From Larkinella sp051857545 (lineage in GTDB: Bacteria > Bacteroidota > Bacteroidia > Cytophagales > Spirosomataceae): a DNA stretch of 64,000 bases. The position numbers and the translations under genes were made by a program. Positions within the stretch are counted from its first letter, which is position 1. Each line of letters opens with the position of its first letter. Positions 54,268-62,888 of this stretch are shown here, in pieces. The stretch is taken from assembly GCF_051857545.1 (NCBI RefSeq), contig NZ_JBPZHB010000012.1, positions 1 to 64,000 on the forward strand. Direction: 5' to 3'. Under the pieces are notes generated by a model. It made no database searches. It had not been told where the DNA came from and was given only the letters and a program-made list of their open reading frames with translations.

Positions 54268-56187
54268 ATGGGCCATTTGTGGTATTTTTGGCTGTTCGCC
54301 TGGATGGTTCTGGTTCAGGCCGCCTGGGCTCAACCTGCTCAGCAGCCTTTACTGGTGGGCACATCGGCTCTTCCGTCCGGAGAGTTTTCACTGCGCGATG
54401 CAATCCATCATTTTGAGGATACTACCGGTCGGGTCACCATCCACCAGGCAATACATTTACACAGAGAAGGGCATTTCAAGCCGTCTGAAAGCCAAACGTA
54501 TCGTCAGGATTTTGGCTACACGACAACAGTACACTGGCTCTTTTTTGAGCTCGAAACTGTTCAGAAAGCGGACTTGATGCTCGAAATCGAATACGCCAAC
54601 ATCGATCAGGTTGAACTGTTTGAAGTGAGTAATAACCGCATTCAGCTGCTGGCCCGAACCGGCGACCACTACCGGTTTAGCCAGCGGCCCATCGTCAATA
54701 ATAATTACGTTTTTCCCCTCCGGTTGCCCGTCAGCACCAAAGCCGGTTATTACCTGCGATTCGAGCATTCTCATGCGATACTATCGTTTTTTATCCGCCT
54801 TTGGCCCCGCGCGGTTTTCCTCCAGGTTGACCGCGATGAATATTTTTTCTGGGGTATTTACATCGGTATCGTTTGCATTATCTGCCTGGTTACCCTGGTG
54901 ATGCTGCTGGCTACCAGAGATTGGATCTATCTCTGGTATGCGCTGTATCTTCACTTCATGACTATGCATTTGTTTTCGGATGCGGGACTCGGTTTTCAGT
55001 ACCTCTGGCCTGATCTGCCAGCGATCAATGAACTAGCCCCAGTTTATCTGTATATATGGGTATCAATGATTGCCCAGATTACGTTCTTGCAGTTTTTTAT
55101 TCGGCAGCCCCCCCAAAACAGCCGGGTCTATCCGTGGATTACGGCCTTCAAAGTGGGCGTGATGGGGACTCTGCTGGCGGTTTTGAGCATCCACTTTGCT
55201 GAACTGGAAGGGCGCGAAACCTATTTCTACCAATTCGTGGCATCGGCCACGCGCTACTTTGTCATTGTTCTGGTTTTGCTCACGGCCCTGAGCCTGTACG
55301 AAACCGTGCGCCGGAGCGATCGCGATCAAAAAGCCCCCCTTGTTCGGTATTATACCTATGCTCTAATCATTGAGTTTATAGGCTATTCCAGCGTTTCGTT
55401 CATCAACTTCTGCCAGGACCAGGGTTGGGCACTTCCGGTAGATGTCCAGACGTATGTCATTATCGGCATTACGGTTTTTCTGGACATCATCTTCTTCTCT
55501 TATGGACTTGCCCATCGCTATCAAACATTCCGGCAGGAGAATCGTATCCTGGAACTCAATTTACTGGAAGCCAAACAGATTGCGCAACAACGGGTGATCA
55601 ATTCGCTGGAAAAGGAACGGCAACGGCTGGCACAGGATCTTCACGATGAGGTGGGCGCGACGCTTGCAACAGCCAAGGGTTATTTATCAAGACTGGCCCG
55701 TGACGAAAAAACCGCCCCGGTGCTCCAGGCGCAGGTTTTACTCGATCAAGCGGCCAGTGAACTGCGAACGATTTCTCATCAATTGATGCCCAAGCACCTA
55801 AACCAAACCGGTCTCGCCAATGCAATTGAAGAAGCCATCCGGAAGCGTTCGGACGGATGGATTCTTTTTGAGTTTATGAGTCTGGGACAAATCCGGCCGC
55901 TAGCCCCGCAATCAGAATGGTTGATTTTGAGCATAGCAACCGATCTGATCCGGCACGCTCAACAACATGAAGGAACCACAGAAGTAACGATACAACTGAT
56001 TTATCACACCGACCGGCTCAGCCTGATGGTTGAAGACAATGGAAGAAGTGTATCCCTCAACGATAGGAAGGATAGTAGCTGGCAAAATTTAAACACCAAA
56101 GCACACTTCCTGAAAGCCGAACTGCTGGTGGATGCCAGTGCACAAGGGCATACTGTGATTCTGAGCGTACCTATTCCCGCGTCATAA
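54268..56187 (+). CDS. 7TM-DISM receptor kinase 1: acceptor His kept, ATP site lost
   Basis: 639 residues: signal peptide, periplasmic 7TMR-DISMED2-like domain (25-185, with FEDTTGRVTIHQ), seven membrane helices (about 192-420), coiled coil, then HisKA_3. The acceptor His459 sits in AQDLHDEVG, and the HQLMPKHL block follows. The ATPase domain is eroded: the N-box Asn is His563 (DLIRHAQQH), G1 reads EDNGRSV without the second Gly, and the GxGL box is absent. It can be phosphorylated but probably not bind ATP. First gene of a four-gene operon; the next ATG is 1 bp after its stop. Confidence 0.9.
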   Translation: MGHLWYFWLFAWMVLVQAAWAQPAQQPLLVGTSALPSGEFSLRDAIHHFEDTTGRVTIHQAIHLHREGHFKPSESQTYRQDFGYTTTVHWLFFELETVQKADLMLEIEYANIDQVELFEVSNNRIQLLARTGDHYRFSQRPIVNNNYVFPLRLPVSTKAGYYLRFEHSHAILSFFIRLWPRAVFLQVDRDEYFFWGIYIGIVCIICLVTLVMLLATRDWIYLWYALYLHFMTMHLFSDAGLGFQYLWPDLPAINELAPVYLYIWVSMIAQITFLQFFIRQPPQNSRVYPWITAFKVGVMGTLLAVLSIHFAELEGRETYFYQFVASATRYFVIVLVLLTALSLYETVRRSDRDQKAPLVRYYTYALIIEFIGYSSVSFINFCQDQGWALPVDVQTYVIIGITVFLDIIFFSYGLAHRYQTFRQENRILELNLLEAKQIAQQRVINSLEKERQRLAQDLHDEVGATLATAKGYLSRLARDEKTAPVLQAQVLLDQAASELRTISHQLMPKHLNQTGLANAIEEAIRKRSDGWILFEFMSLGQIRPLAPQSEWLILSIATDLIRHAQQHEGTTEVTIQLIYHTDRLSLMVEDNGRSVSLNDRKDSSWQNLNTKAHFLKAELLVDASAQGHTVILSVPIPAS

Positions 56188-56188
56188 C

Positions 56189-58054
56189 ATGGCTCGCAAT
56201 CTGATTTTGTTGTTCTCACTGGTCATTTTGGCAATTTCGGGATTTGCCTGGTATCATGCCAAGTCCGTCAGTCCGCTGAAAGTGCTGCCCATCCAGCTGG
56301 CCCATTGGGAAGATACCACCAGTCGGGCCACCGTCCGGCAGGTACTGCAGTTGGGTATAAAGTTTGTCCCTACTCCACCGGGAAAGCTAAATTTCGGCTA
56401 CACTGAATCCATTCACTGGTTTCGCTATCGCCTGGAACCTGACCGGATGCCGAATGAGTTGACCCTCGAAATCCGTAATCATGTGATCAGCTATGTTGAC
56501 CTGATTGCCGTCCGGCAGGGGAAAATCGTTTCACTGACCCAAACCGGTAGCTGGCTTCCGTTTGCCCGGCGGCCAACGCCCACTAAAACATTTGCCTTTC
56601 CCATCGACGCCAGCCAGCCAGCCGATTATTACCTCCGACTCGATAACCGGTATGAAAATCTGGCAACGGACATCCTGCTCTGGCGAACCAGTGATTTTGA
56701 AAACAAGGAACAACGCGAGTATTTTCTGTGGGGTATTTTCACGGGCGTTGTCCTGCTCGTTGTCCTGTTAAACCTGATCTTCTGGAAAGCAACGGCCGAC
56801 CGGGTTTACCTCTGGTATGCGATCTACTTAACAGGACTTTCCCTTCGGCAATACGCGGATTCCGGGTTAGGATTTCAATATGTATGGCCCAACTTTCCGG
56901 AAATGAATGCGCCAAACCCAGTCATTCAGGCAAACTGGCTCTATGTTCCGGCCATCCTTCAGTTTCAACAGTATTTTCTCAACCTGCGCCAGGAAGAACA
57001 CGCCCTTTTCAGAACAACACAGGGATTGAAATACTTCCTTTGGGCCGGATCAATCATGCTGCTGGTCTTACAATTGACCGGAGTTTCCCGTTATTTCCCA
57101 CAGACTGAAGCTATAATTACATCCATCCATGCGGTTTTGGCCATCATTGTGTTAACGGTTTTTGTATGGGTTAGCCTGGTGGCAGTAAAATCGGATGATA
57201 ATTTGAAACAGCTATACGGTGTTGGATTCACCATTCAGACCGCCGGACAAATCCTAAATGTTATCCAGAACATATTGCGTTTTTCGACTGGTAGCAGTTA
57301 TTTAGTCGACCCTTATTTACTCTTAACGATTATTTTTTTTATTGATCTGGTCGTGTTTGCCTATCTGCTGGCTTACCGCTACCGGCAGTCATTTCGTCAG
57401 AATCAAGAACTGCAAATTAGCCTGGCGCAGGCCCAGCAGGGAACGAACCAGCAAATTATCGACGTATTGGATTCCGAACGGCGACACATTCATCAGTTGC
57501 TGCTTTCCGAAGTAGGGAAACGGCTCCATAAAACCCGGCATACGTTGTCGGTGGTAAATCCTTCTCCAATGCTGGCCGATGCCGTTCAGCTCATCGAGCA
57601 GATCGACCAAGATTTAGAACAAATTGCACAAAACAAGCTTCCGGTTGCAGTCGTCGAAAAAGGGTTGACCCAGTCGCTTACCGAGTTGGTTCAGCAACTC
57701 AACCAGACTCAATCCGTCCAGTTCACGTTCACTCAAATGGGCGGGCAACCGGTTTTAACCACTGAGCAGGAAGTTCAAATACATCGAATTATTACCGAGT
57801 TGATAACCAACGTTATTAAACACGCACAGGCTACCCGGGCCCAGGTGACCCTGGTGACCGATGCGGGAGGAATTTCACTAACGGTGAGCGATGACGGGAA
57901 AGGATTCGACCGGGTCAGTACGGATAGGAAAGCGGGCATTGGCACCCAAAATCTGAAGGCCCGTGCCCGTGATTTACAGGCCCAGGTCCGACAGGAGTCC
58001 GGCGATTCAGGAACAACCATAACCCTACTCATCCCCCAAATACAAACTAGTTAG
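56189..58054 (+). CDS. 7TM-DISM receptor kinase 2: ATP site kept, acceptor His lost
   Basis: 621 residues with the same plan: signal anchor, sensor (HWEDTTSRATVRQ), seven helices (about 188-405) and a kinase region. At the acceptor site HQLLLSEVG has Leu439 where kinase 1 has His, and Ser440 for Asp. The LMPK block is also gone. By contrast the ATPase domain is complete: N box ELITNVIKHA (Asn541), G1 SDDGKGF (Asp569, Gly570, Gly572), and GIGTQNLKAR (583-592). It should bind ATP but cannot phosphorylate itself at the normal site. Start is 1 bp after the kinase 1 stop (TAA-C-ATG). Confidence 0.9.
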   Translation: MARNLILLFSLVILAISGFAWYHAKSVSPLKVLPIQLAHWEDTTSRATVRQVLQLGIKFVPTPPGKLNFGYTESIHWFRYRLEPDRMPNELTLEIRNHVISYVDLIAVRQGKIVSLTQTGSWLPFARRPTPTKTFAFPIDASQPADYYLRLDNRYENLATDILLWRTSDFENKEQREYFLWGIFTGVVLLVVLLNLIFWKATADRVYLWYAIYLTGLSLRQYADSGLGFQYVWPNFPEMNAPNPVIQANWLYVPAILQFQQYFLNLRQEEHALFRTTQGLKYFLWAGSIMLLVLQLTGVSRYFPQTEAIITSIHAVLAIIVLTVFVWVSLVAVKSDDNLKQLYGVGFTIQTAGQILNVIQNILRFSTGSSYLVDPYLLLTIIFFIDLVVFAYLLAYRYRQSFRQNQELQISLAQAQQGTNQQIIDVLDSERRHIHQLLLSEVGKRLHKTRHTLSVVNPSPMLADAVQLIEQIDQDLEQIAQNKLPVAVVEKGLTQSLTELVQQLNQTQSVQFTFTQMGGQPVLTTEQEVQIHRIITELITNVIKHAQATRAQVTLVTDAGGISLTVSDDGKGFDRVSTDRKAGIGTQNLKARARDLQAQVRQESGDSGTTITLLIPQIQTS

Positions 58055-58106
58055 TATAGTTTAGGGTAAAGCCGGCCCTTATCTTTGTTTAAATCGTTGC
58101 AAAACA

Positions 58107-59984
58107 TTGAAAAAAATAGCCTTCGTTTGGATCCTGTTCCTGCTGGCTGTTGGTTCATCCGCAGCCCAAAACACGTTTTGGGCCAAACCGGGGCAGAATC
58201 AGCGGCTGGATGGCTTCGTGGGTTATTACGAAGACACCACAGCCCGACAAACCATTCAACAGATCGTGGCTTTGGCCGGGCAAGGAGCCTTTAAAACCTT
58301 ACCGGCCAGTCAGCTTAACCGCGCCTACACGGCCGGACACCACTGGCTGCACATTCGGCTGAATACCCGCAAACCACAAACCGTTTTTCTGGAAATCGAT
58401 AACCCACGGATCAATGAACTCCGTGTTTATCAGTTCACCAACCATTCCCTCATCAGGCAGGTCTTGACGGGAGATGAAAAACCGTTTGCCACCCGCCTGT
58501 TTCCGAATAAAAACTGGGTATTTACGGTTTTTCTGGCAGGTAACACTCCGACCGATCTGTATGTTATGATTGCCAAGCAGCACGAAATATTGGGTGTCCG
58601 ATTCCGGGTTTGGGAGGCCGATTGGTTTGAGCAGGAAGATCGGGTGAATTATCTGTTCTGGGGATTTTTGACCGGCTTCACCTTGCTGATTTTGATCATA
58701 AACGCTGTGGCTTTTGTAGGAACCAGAGAAACTGTTTATTTCTGGTTTTCCGGTCTGATCGTCGCCACGGCGTTTCATATTTCGGCGCAATCGGGGCTGG
58801 GCTTTCAATACATCTGGCCCAACTGCCCGGCCTTTAACCGGCTCGACCCGGCTCTGCTGTCGGGCTGGCTCATTATGCTGGCTCAACTGCAGTTTATGCA
58901 ACAGTTTATCGGCCAGAAGGCGGGACAAAGCCGGGCCTACGGGGCGGTACAGGCGTTCAAGAAAGGCGGGCTGGTTTTGTTGATCCTGGATGTGATCCTG
59001 CGCGTGCTGGACGTATTTCCTGTAAGCCATTTCCGGTGGACGTATACAGCGACCTTAACCTTTATGGCCATTTGCATTTTACTGTCTTTCTGGTCCATTT
59101 TTGAGCGGATTCGAAAACGGGAGAGCGTCGTGCTCTTTTACACCCTCACGGTTTCTTTTCAGTTAATAGGTTACCTGCTGGTGTTTCTGGTTAATCTTAC
59201 CTTTACCCGGAGTCAGAACGTACTGTTTGAATTCGAAAGCTACCAGGTTATTGTTTTTATTTTTCTACTCGATTTGATTCTTTTCTCGTCCGGCGTTCTG
59301 TTCTTCTGGTTTCAAAAATACCGCCGGCAAAATGAGGCCTTGCTGATTGCTTTGCACCAAAGCGAACAGGAGCAGTCGCAAAAAATTATCGACGCCCTTG
59401 AAATTGAGCGGAACCGGATCGCCGAAGATTTGTACGACGATGTGGGGGCAATGCTTTCAACGGCCATCGGTTACTTGTCGAGTGCCTTGCGAAAATCGGA
59501 CCTGAATGAACGCTTTCCGGTGTTAGGCGAGGCCCGTAAGCTAATGGACCGTGCCGTTGAAAACCTGAGAACGGTTTCGCACAACCTGATGCCCAAAAAT
59601 TTTGCACAGTTGGGCTTGGCGAAATCGTTGGCCGAAACCATCAACAAAGTGGCTAATGCCTCCTCAATCGAGTTCGATTTTCTGGTAGTTGGTCCGGAGC
59701 GACGGCTGGAGGCTGCGGTTGAGGTGCAGGTGTTCCGGATTGCGTCGGAAATCCTCCACGACATGCTGAAAAATTCCTCCGCGACCACGGCGGTCATTCA
59801 GCTGGTCTACAACCACGATCACCTGAGTTTGATGACGGAGGATAACTGCCCCCGAACGCCCTCGTTTAACAATTTGACGTCGAAAGTTGATTTCATTCGG
59901 GGGAATCTGACGATTGACGAAACGCCAAACGGCATCACCGTTCTGGTGGAAATTCCTTATCATGAATCAAACCGATACCTATAA
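58107..59984 (+). CDS. 7TM-DISM receptor kinase 3: both sites lost
   Basis: 625 residues beginning with TTG at 58107, the only start that leaves an intact signal peptide (KKIAFVWILFLLAVGSSAAQ). Sensor (YYEDTTARQTIQQ), seven helices (about 190-410) and kinase region as in its neighbours. The acceptor is Tyr443 (DLYDDVG); the N box has Asp552 (EILHDMLKNS) and G1 reads EDNCPRT. The HNLMPKNFAQLGLA block is kept. It is therefore a pseudokinase, probably a structural or regulatory partner. Its TAA overlaps the regulator's ATG (TAATG). Confidence 0.9.
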   Translation: MKKIAFVWILFLLAVGSSAAQNTFWAKPGQNQRLDGFVGYYEDTTARQTIQQIVALAGQGAFKTLPASQLNRAYTAGHHWLHIRLNTRKPQTVFLEIDNPRINELRVYQFTNHSLIRQVLTGDEKPFATRLFPNKNWVFTVFLAGNTPTDLYVMIAKQHEILGVRFRVWEADWFEQEDRVNYLFWGFLTGFTLLILIINAVAFVGTRETVYFWFSGLIVATAFHISAQSGLGFQYIWPNCPAFNRLDPALLSGWLIMLAQLQFMQQFIGQKAGQSRAYGAVQAFKKGGLVLLILDVILRVLDVFPVSHFRWTYTATLTFMAICILLSFWSIFERIRKRESVVLFYTLTVSFQLIGYLLVFLVNLTFTRSQNVLFEFESYQVIVFIFLLDLILFSSGVLFFWFQKYRRQNEALLIALHQSEQEQSQKIIDALEIERNRIAEDLYDDVGAMLSTAIGYLSSALRKSDLNERFPVLGEARKLMDRAVENLRTVSHNLMPKNFAQLGLAKSLAETINKVANASSIEFDFLVVGPERRLEAAVEVQVFRIASEILHDMLKNSSATTAVIQLVYNHDHLSLMTEDNCPRTPSFNNLTSKVDFIRGNLTIDETPNGITVLVEIPYHESNRYL

Positions 59985-60613
59985 TGACCAAAATCCTGAT
60001 TGCCGACGATCACCAATTGTTCAATGATGGGATAAAAATGATGCTTTCGGTGGAAGAAAGCCTCCAGATTGTAGGGCAGGTATTCAATGGAAAAGACGTG
60101 CTAGACGCTGTAAACCGCCTTTTGCCGAATGTCATTCTGCTCGACATCAACATGCCTCATACCAATGGGTTGGAAGTGGCCTCCCAACTTCTGAAAGTAG
60201 CTCCGGGTGTCAAAATCATCATCCTGACGATGTACAATGACCGCAAGTTTGTTGAGGATTGTAAAAAGATGGGCGTACCGGGGTATATTCTGAAAAATTC
60301 GGGTGTCGATGAAGTCATCAACGCCATTGAAACCGTATGTGCTGGTAAAAAGTATTATGATTCCAAGCTGGCACCGGACCACCACGCCAATCGGCATGCC
60401 GATGATTCGTTCATGAAGAAATTCCAGCTCACCAAACGGGAAATTGAACTAATCGGCCTGATTGGTCAAAGTTTTACCAATGAAGAAATTGCCGACAAAT
60501 TGTTCTTGAGTATTGCCACGGTCAAGACACATCGCAACAACATTAATCTCAAATTAGGCATCAATAAACCCGCAGATTTAGTAAAATTTGCGGTAGAACA
60601 TGGTCTGGCATAA
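59984..60613 (+). CDS. NarL/FixJ-type response regulator
   Basis: 209 residues. Receiver with DD pocket (ADDHQ), phospho-acceptor Asp54 in VILLDINMP, Thr in ILTMYN and Lys in YILKNS. LuxR-type HTH about 140-205 (LTKREIELIGLIGQSFTNEEIADKLFLSIATVKTHRNNI). All phosphotransfer residues are intact, so the operon ends in a functional regulator. Overlaps kinase 3 by one base. It is the only regulator near three kinases and may bind the palindromes at 52608 and 54097, which is untested. Confidence 0.93.
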   Translation: MTKILIADDHQLFNDGIKMMLSVEESLQIVGQVFNGKDVLDAVNRLLPNVILLDINMPHTNGLEVASQLLKVAPGVKIIILTMYNDRKFVEDCKKMGVPGYILKNSGVDEVINAIETVCAGKKYYDSKLAPDHHANRHADDSFMKKFQLTKREIELIGLIGQSFTNEEIADKLFLSIATVKTHRNNINLKLGINKPADLVKFAVEHGLA

Positions 60614-62157
60614 TAAAGTGTGATGGCTCGATAGATGCGCTACACTTAGCCCCACCTACGTTTTTGTAGATATGTAGTAAACGAATGGTAAAATTTTTCA
60701 TTTGGTACTGCCCCAAAATATGATGTTGCTCAGACATCGCAATTGAAACAGATACAAAAATAATTGGAGAGGGGCTAGGGGCAACGAGACCCGATCAGCA
60801 AATCATAACTTTCTGAACCTACACTTCAATCTGTCTTTTTATTCTTTTCTTTCACAAAATATAGGGCCAAAAAGTAGGGCCAGGCGATTTGTTACTATTA
60901 CTTTTCTGAAGCTAACTTGTTGAACCAACTCGAATCCGATTTTTATTTTTACTCTCGTGACTACGGTCGATTAGTACCTAGATACCCAAATCGAGACGTT
61001 ACAGAAATTCGGCTGCGGTGATACTTTCCAGGACCGTTACGACGGGCCACAAAGTTTCGGGAGGTCACATTAGCCGACCAACCCTGGACGAATTGCTTTC
61101 CAAATTAAGGGAAGGTGACACTGGTGTTGTTCGCTTTTTTCGGTTGGATAGGAGCCGGGACCATCTCATTTCTCTGATCAGTTAGTTTGCGCAGCGAGGT
61201 ATTCATTTTCGGGCACTGGATTTAGGGGTAGATAGTTTCAATATGGCATTGTAAATCTATGCCGCCCTAGCAGAATATGACACGAAAAGTCTTTTAGAAA
61301 AAACAGGGAAATCTTAGCTAAAGCGACGAAGATAACACATTGGTCGATCCAGTGGTATTATCCCCAAATGTTTTAGAAGGTCAATAAGGCTTTTGAGCGA
61401 GGTTTGTCCGTTTCGGAGATTGTAAACATGACTGGGATTGGCATTTCCGAAAACTGATTCTAACTAAATATTGGCATTCTCTGGAAATTCATGAGGTAAT
61501 TAATCATTTTTTGCTTATTTTCCTTTACATCCTTACACTGGCATATAAAATTGTGAGATGGTCCAGTTTCGCCGGACTGTCAATTATTAAAGTTTTGGTG
61601 GGTAAGGGATATGCCACTGCGGATTTCATAGTATATTGAAAATTAACCGCGTACCTATCTACCAGGGCATACATCTCAGTTGGAGTTTAATACCTTTGGA
61701 ATCGCCACCAGCGTGTATATCAAGTGCTTTCGTAAGAATTGATTTCCCTTCCCACTTCGTTTGAAGTATATAGAGATGGAACGCTGGGGCCTTGAGCCGA
61801 AACAATTATCAAGACTTGCAAATTGCCCGACAGGCAGACAGTCAAGCGAGTTGATCCTTTTTATAATTGCAGGCATTGAATAAACACTTTCTCAAGGTAT
61901 TTATGGCTTTTAACTCCGCCGTTCCCTATACAGCGGTCTTGCCAAATCGCATTTATAGCCTATTTTATAGTAACGGCAATGAACCTATAGCGCATCGTCG
62001 ATTGGCTGAATGACGTGCCTTTAGCCAAGACACGTCAGGTCGTATTTGTACGATTAATTCCTCAAGAAATAGCCTTACTTCGCTAACCGTATCCGACTTA
62101 AAGAGGAACTTCAGAGAGTAAACTTGTTGTAACCCGATGACCCAAGCGGTCGTTCCG
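60614..62157. other. 1.5-kb gap with a recombinase relic
   Basis: Apart from the recombinase relic at 60960-61460 no gene can be supported. A first-half copy of the dispersed repeat (ATAACTTTCTGAACC, near 60807) lies about 150 bp before the relic. The stretch 61540-62157 is AT-rich with only short frames. Confidence 0.5.
60960..61460 (+). pseudogene. decayed serine recombinase (resolvase/invertase)
   Basis: Across frames the translation follows the resolvase order: LQKFGCGDTFQDRYDG, RPTLDELLSKLREGDTGVVRFFRLDRSRDHLISLIS, then stop, FAQRGIHFRALDLGVDS, stop, IYAALAEYDTKSLLEKTGKS, stop, and a C-terminal HTH part KAFERGLSVSEIVNMTGIG. At least five stops or frameshifts. The catalytic Ser region near the start is lost. 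Function gone. Confidence 0.75.
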
Positions 62158-62886
62158 TTAATGTCCGATATTTTCCTCATCGTCCGATTCGACTGTTTCA
62201 GGATTATAATCAAAATCGGCAGTATCTACCTGATCTGCGTTGTAATCCTCTAATTCAGTTATTTCATTATGAACCCAATCCCCGTCATCCGCTTCCGGTT
62301 CGAATTCTGATTTCGTGTCAGTATCAAAATCCTCTGGTTCGTCTTCTAAAGCTTCTGTAATTTCCATTTCCAGGTCTTCCAGTTCGACCTCCTCGAATTC
62401 ATTCACCAACTCGTCCGTCTCTTCGGGATCTTCCCATTCAATGTCATCTAGGAAATCTTCGGTATCATCATCTACTTCACCCATATCTTCGGTGCTTTCG
62501 GGAGTATCCTTCGGGATCAAGTCGGCCAATGAGCGGTTATTGCCAGTACCGGGGCTGTCTTCTAAAGGATTTTCTCCGTTGTTTTCCTCTTCCCATTCTT
62601 CCTTCCTACGCTCAAGCTCCTTCAAACGGCTGTGTTCAAAGGCGTCGGCTATATCATTCTCCTCCTCCCGCGCTTGTTCCAGTGCGGCTTTTTGCTTTTC
62701 TTCCTCCGTTATAAATTTCCCCTCGGCAGAAGTGACTACCTCCGAATCATCATACTGGAGTACGGCTTCGACCGGTTGCGGTGGTTCAGGCGCACCCGCC
62801 CGGTTGCCTGAGAAGGCGGTTAATGCTTCCAGGCCGATAGCGGTTGCTATCGATTTGAACTTGCCGCCTTTTTCGTCTTTTTCCAT
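62158..62886 (-). CDS. very acidic protein beside the HerA-like ATPase
   Basis: 242 residues. A short basic/hydrophobic start (KSIATAIGLEALTAF) is followed by a coiled-coil stretch (EEEKQKAALEQAREEEND, about 80-110) and then an extremely Asp/Glu-rich, probably disordered half. No domain recognised. It follows the ATPase gene with 2 bp between stop and start, so the two are cotranscribed and probably coupled. Acidic proteins of this kind may mimic DNA or act as chaperone-like partners; that is inference. Confidence 0.75.
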   Translation of the reverse strand: MEKDEKGGKFKSIATAIGLEALTAFSGNRAGAPEPPQPVEAVLQYDDSEVVTSAEGKFITEEEKQKAALEQAREEENDIADAFEHSRLKELERRKEEWEEENNGENPLEDSPGTGNNRSLADLIPKDTPESTEDMGEVDDDTEDFLDDIEWEDPEETDELVNEFEEVELEDLEMEITEALEDEPEDFDTDTKSEFEPEADDGDWVHNEITELEDYNADQVDTADFDYNPETVESDDEENIGH

Positions 62887-62888
62887 GA

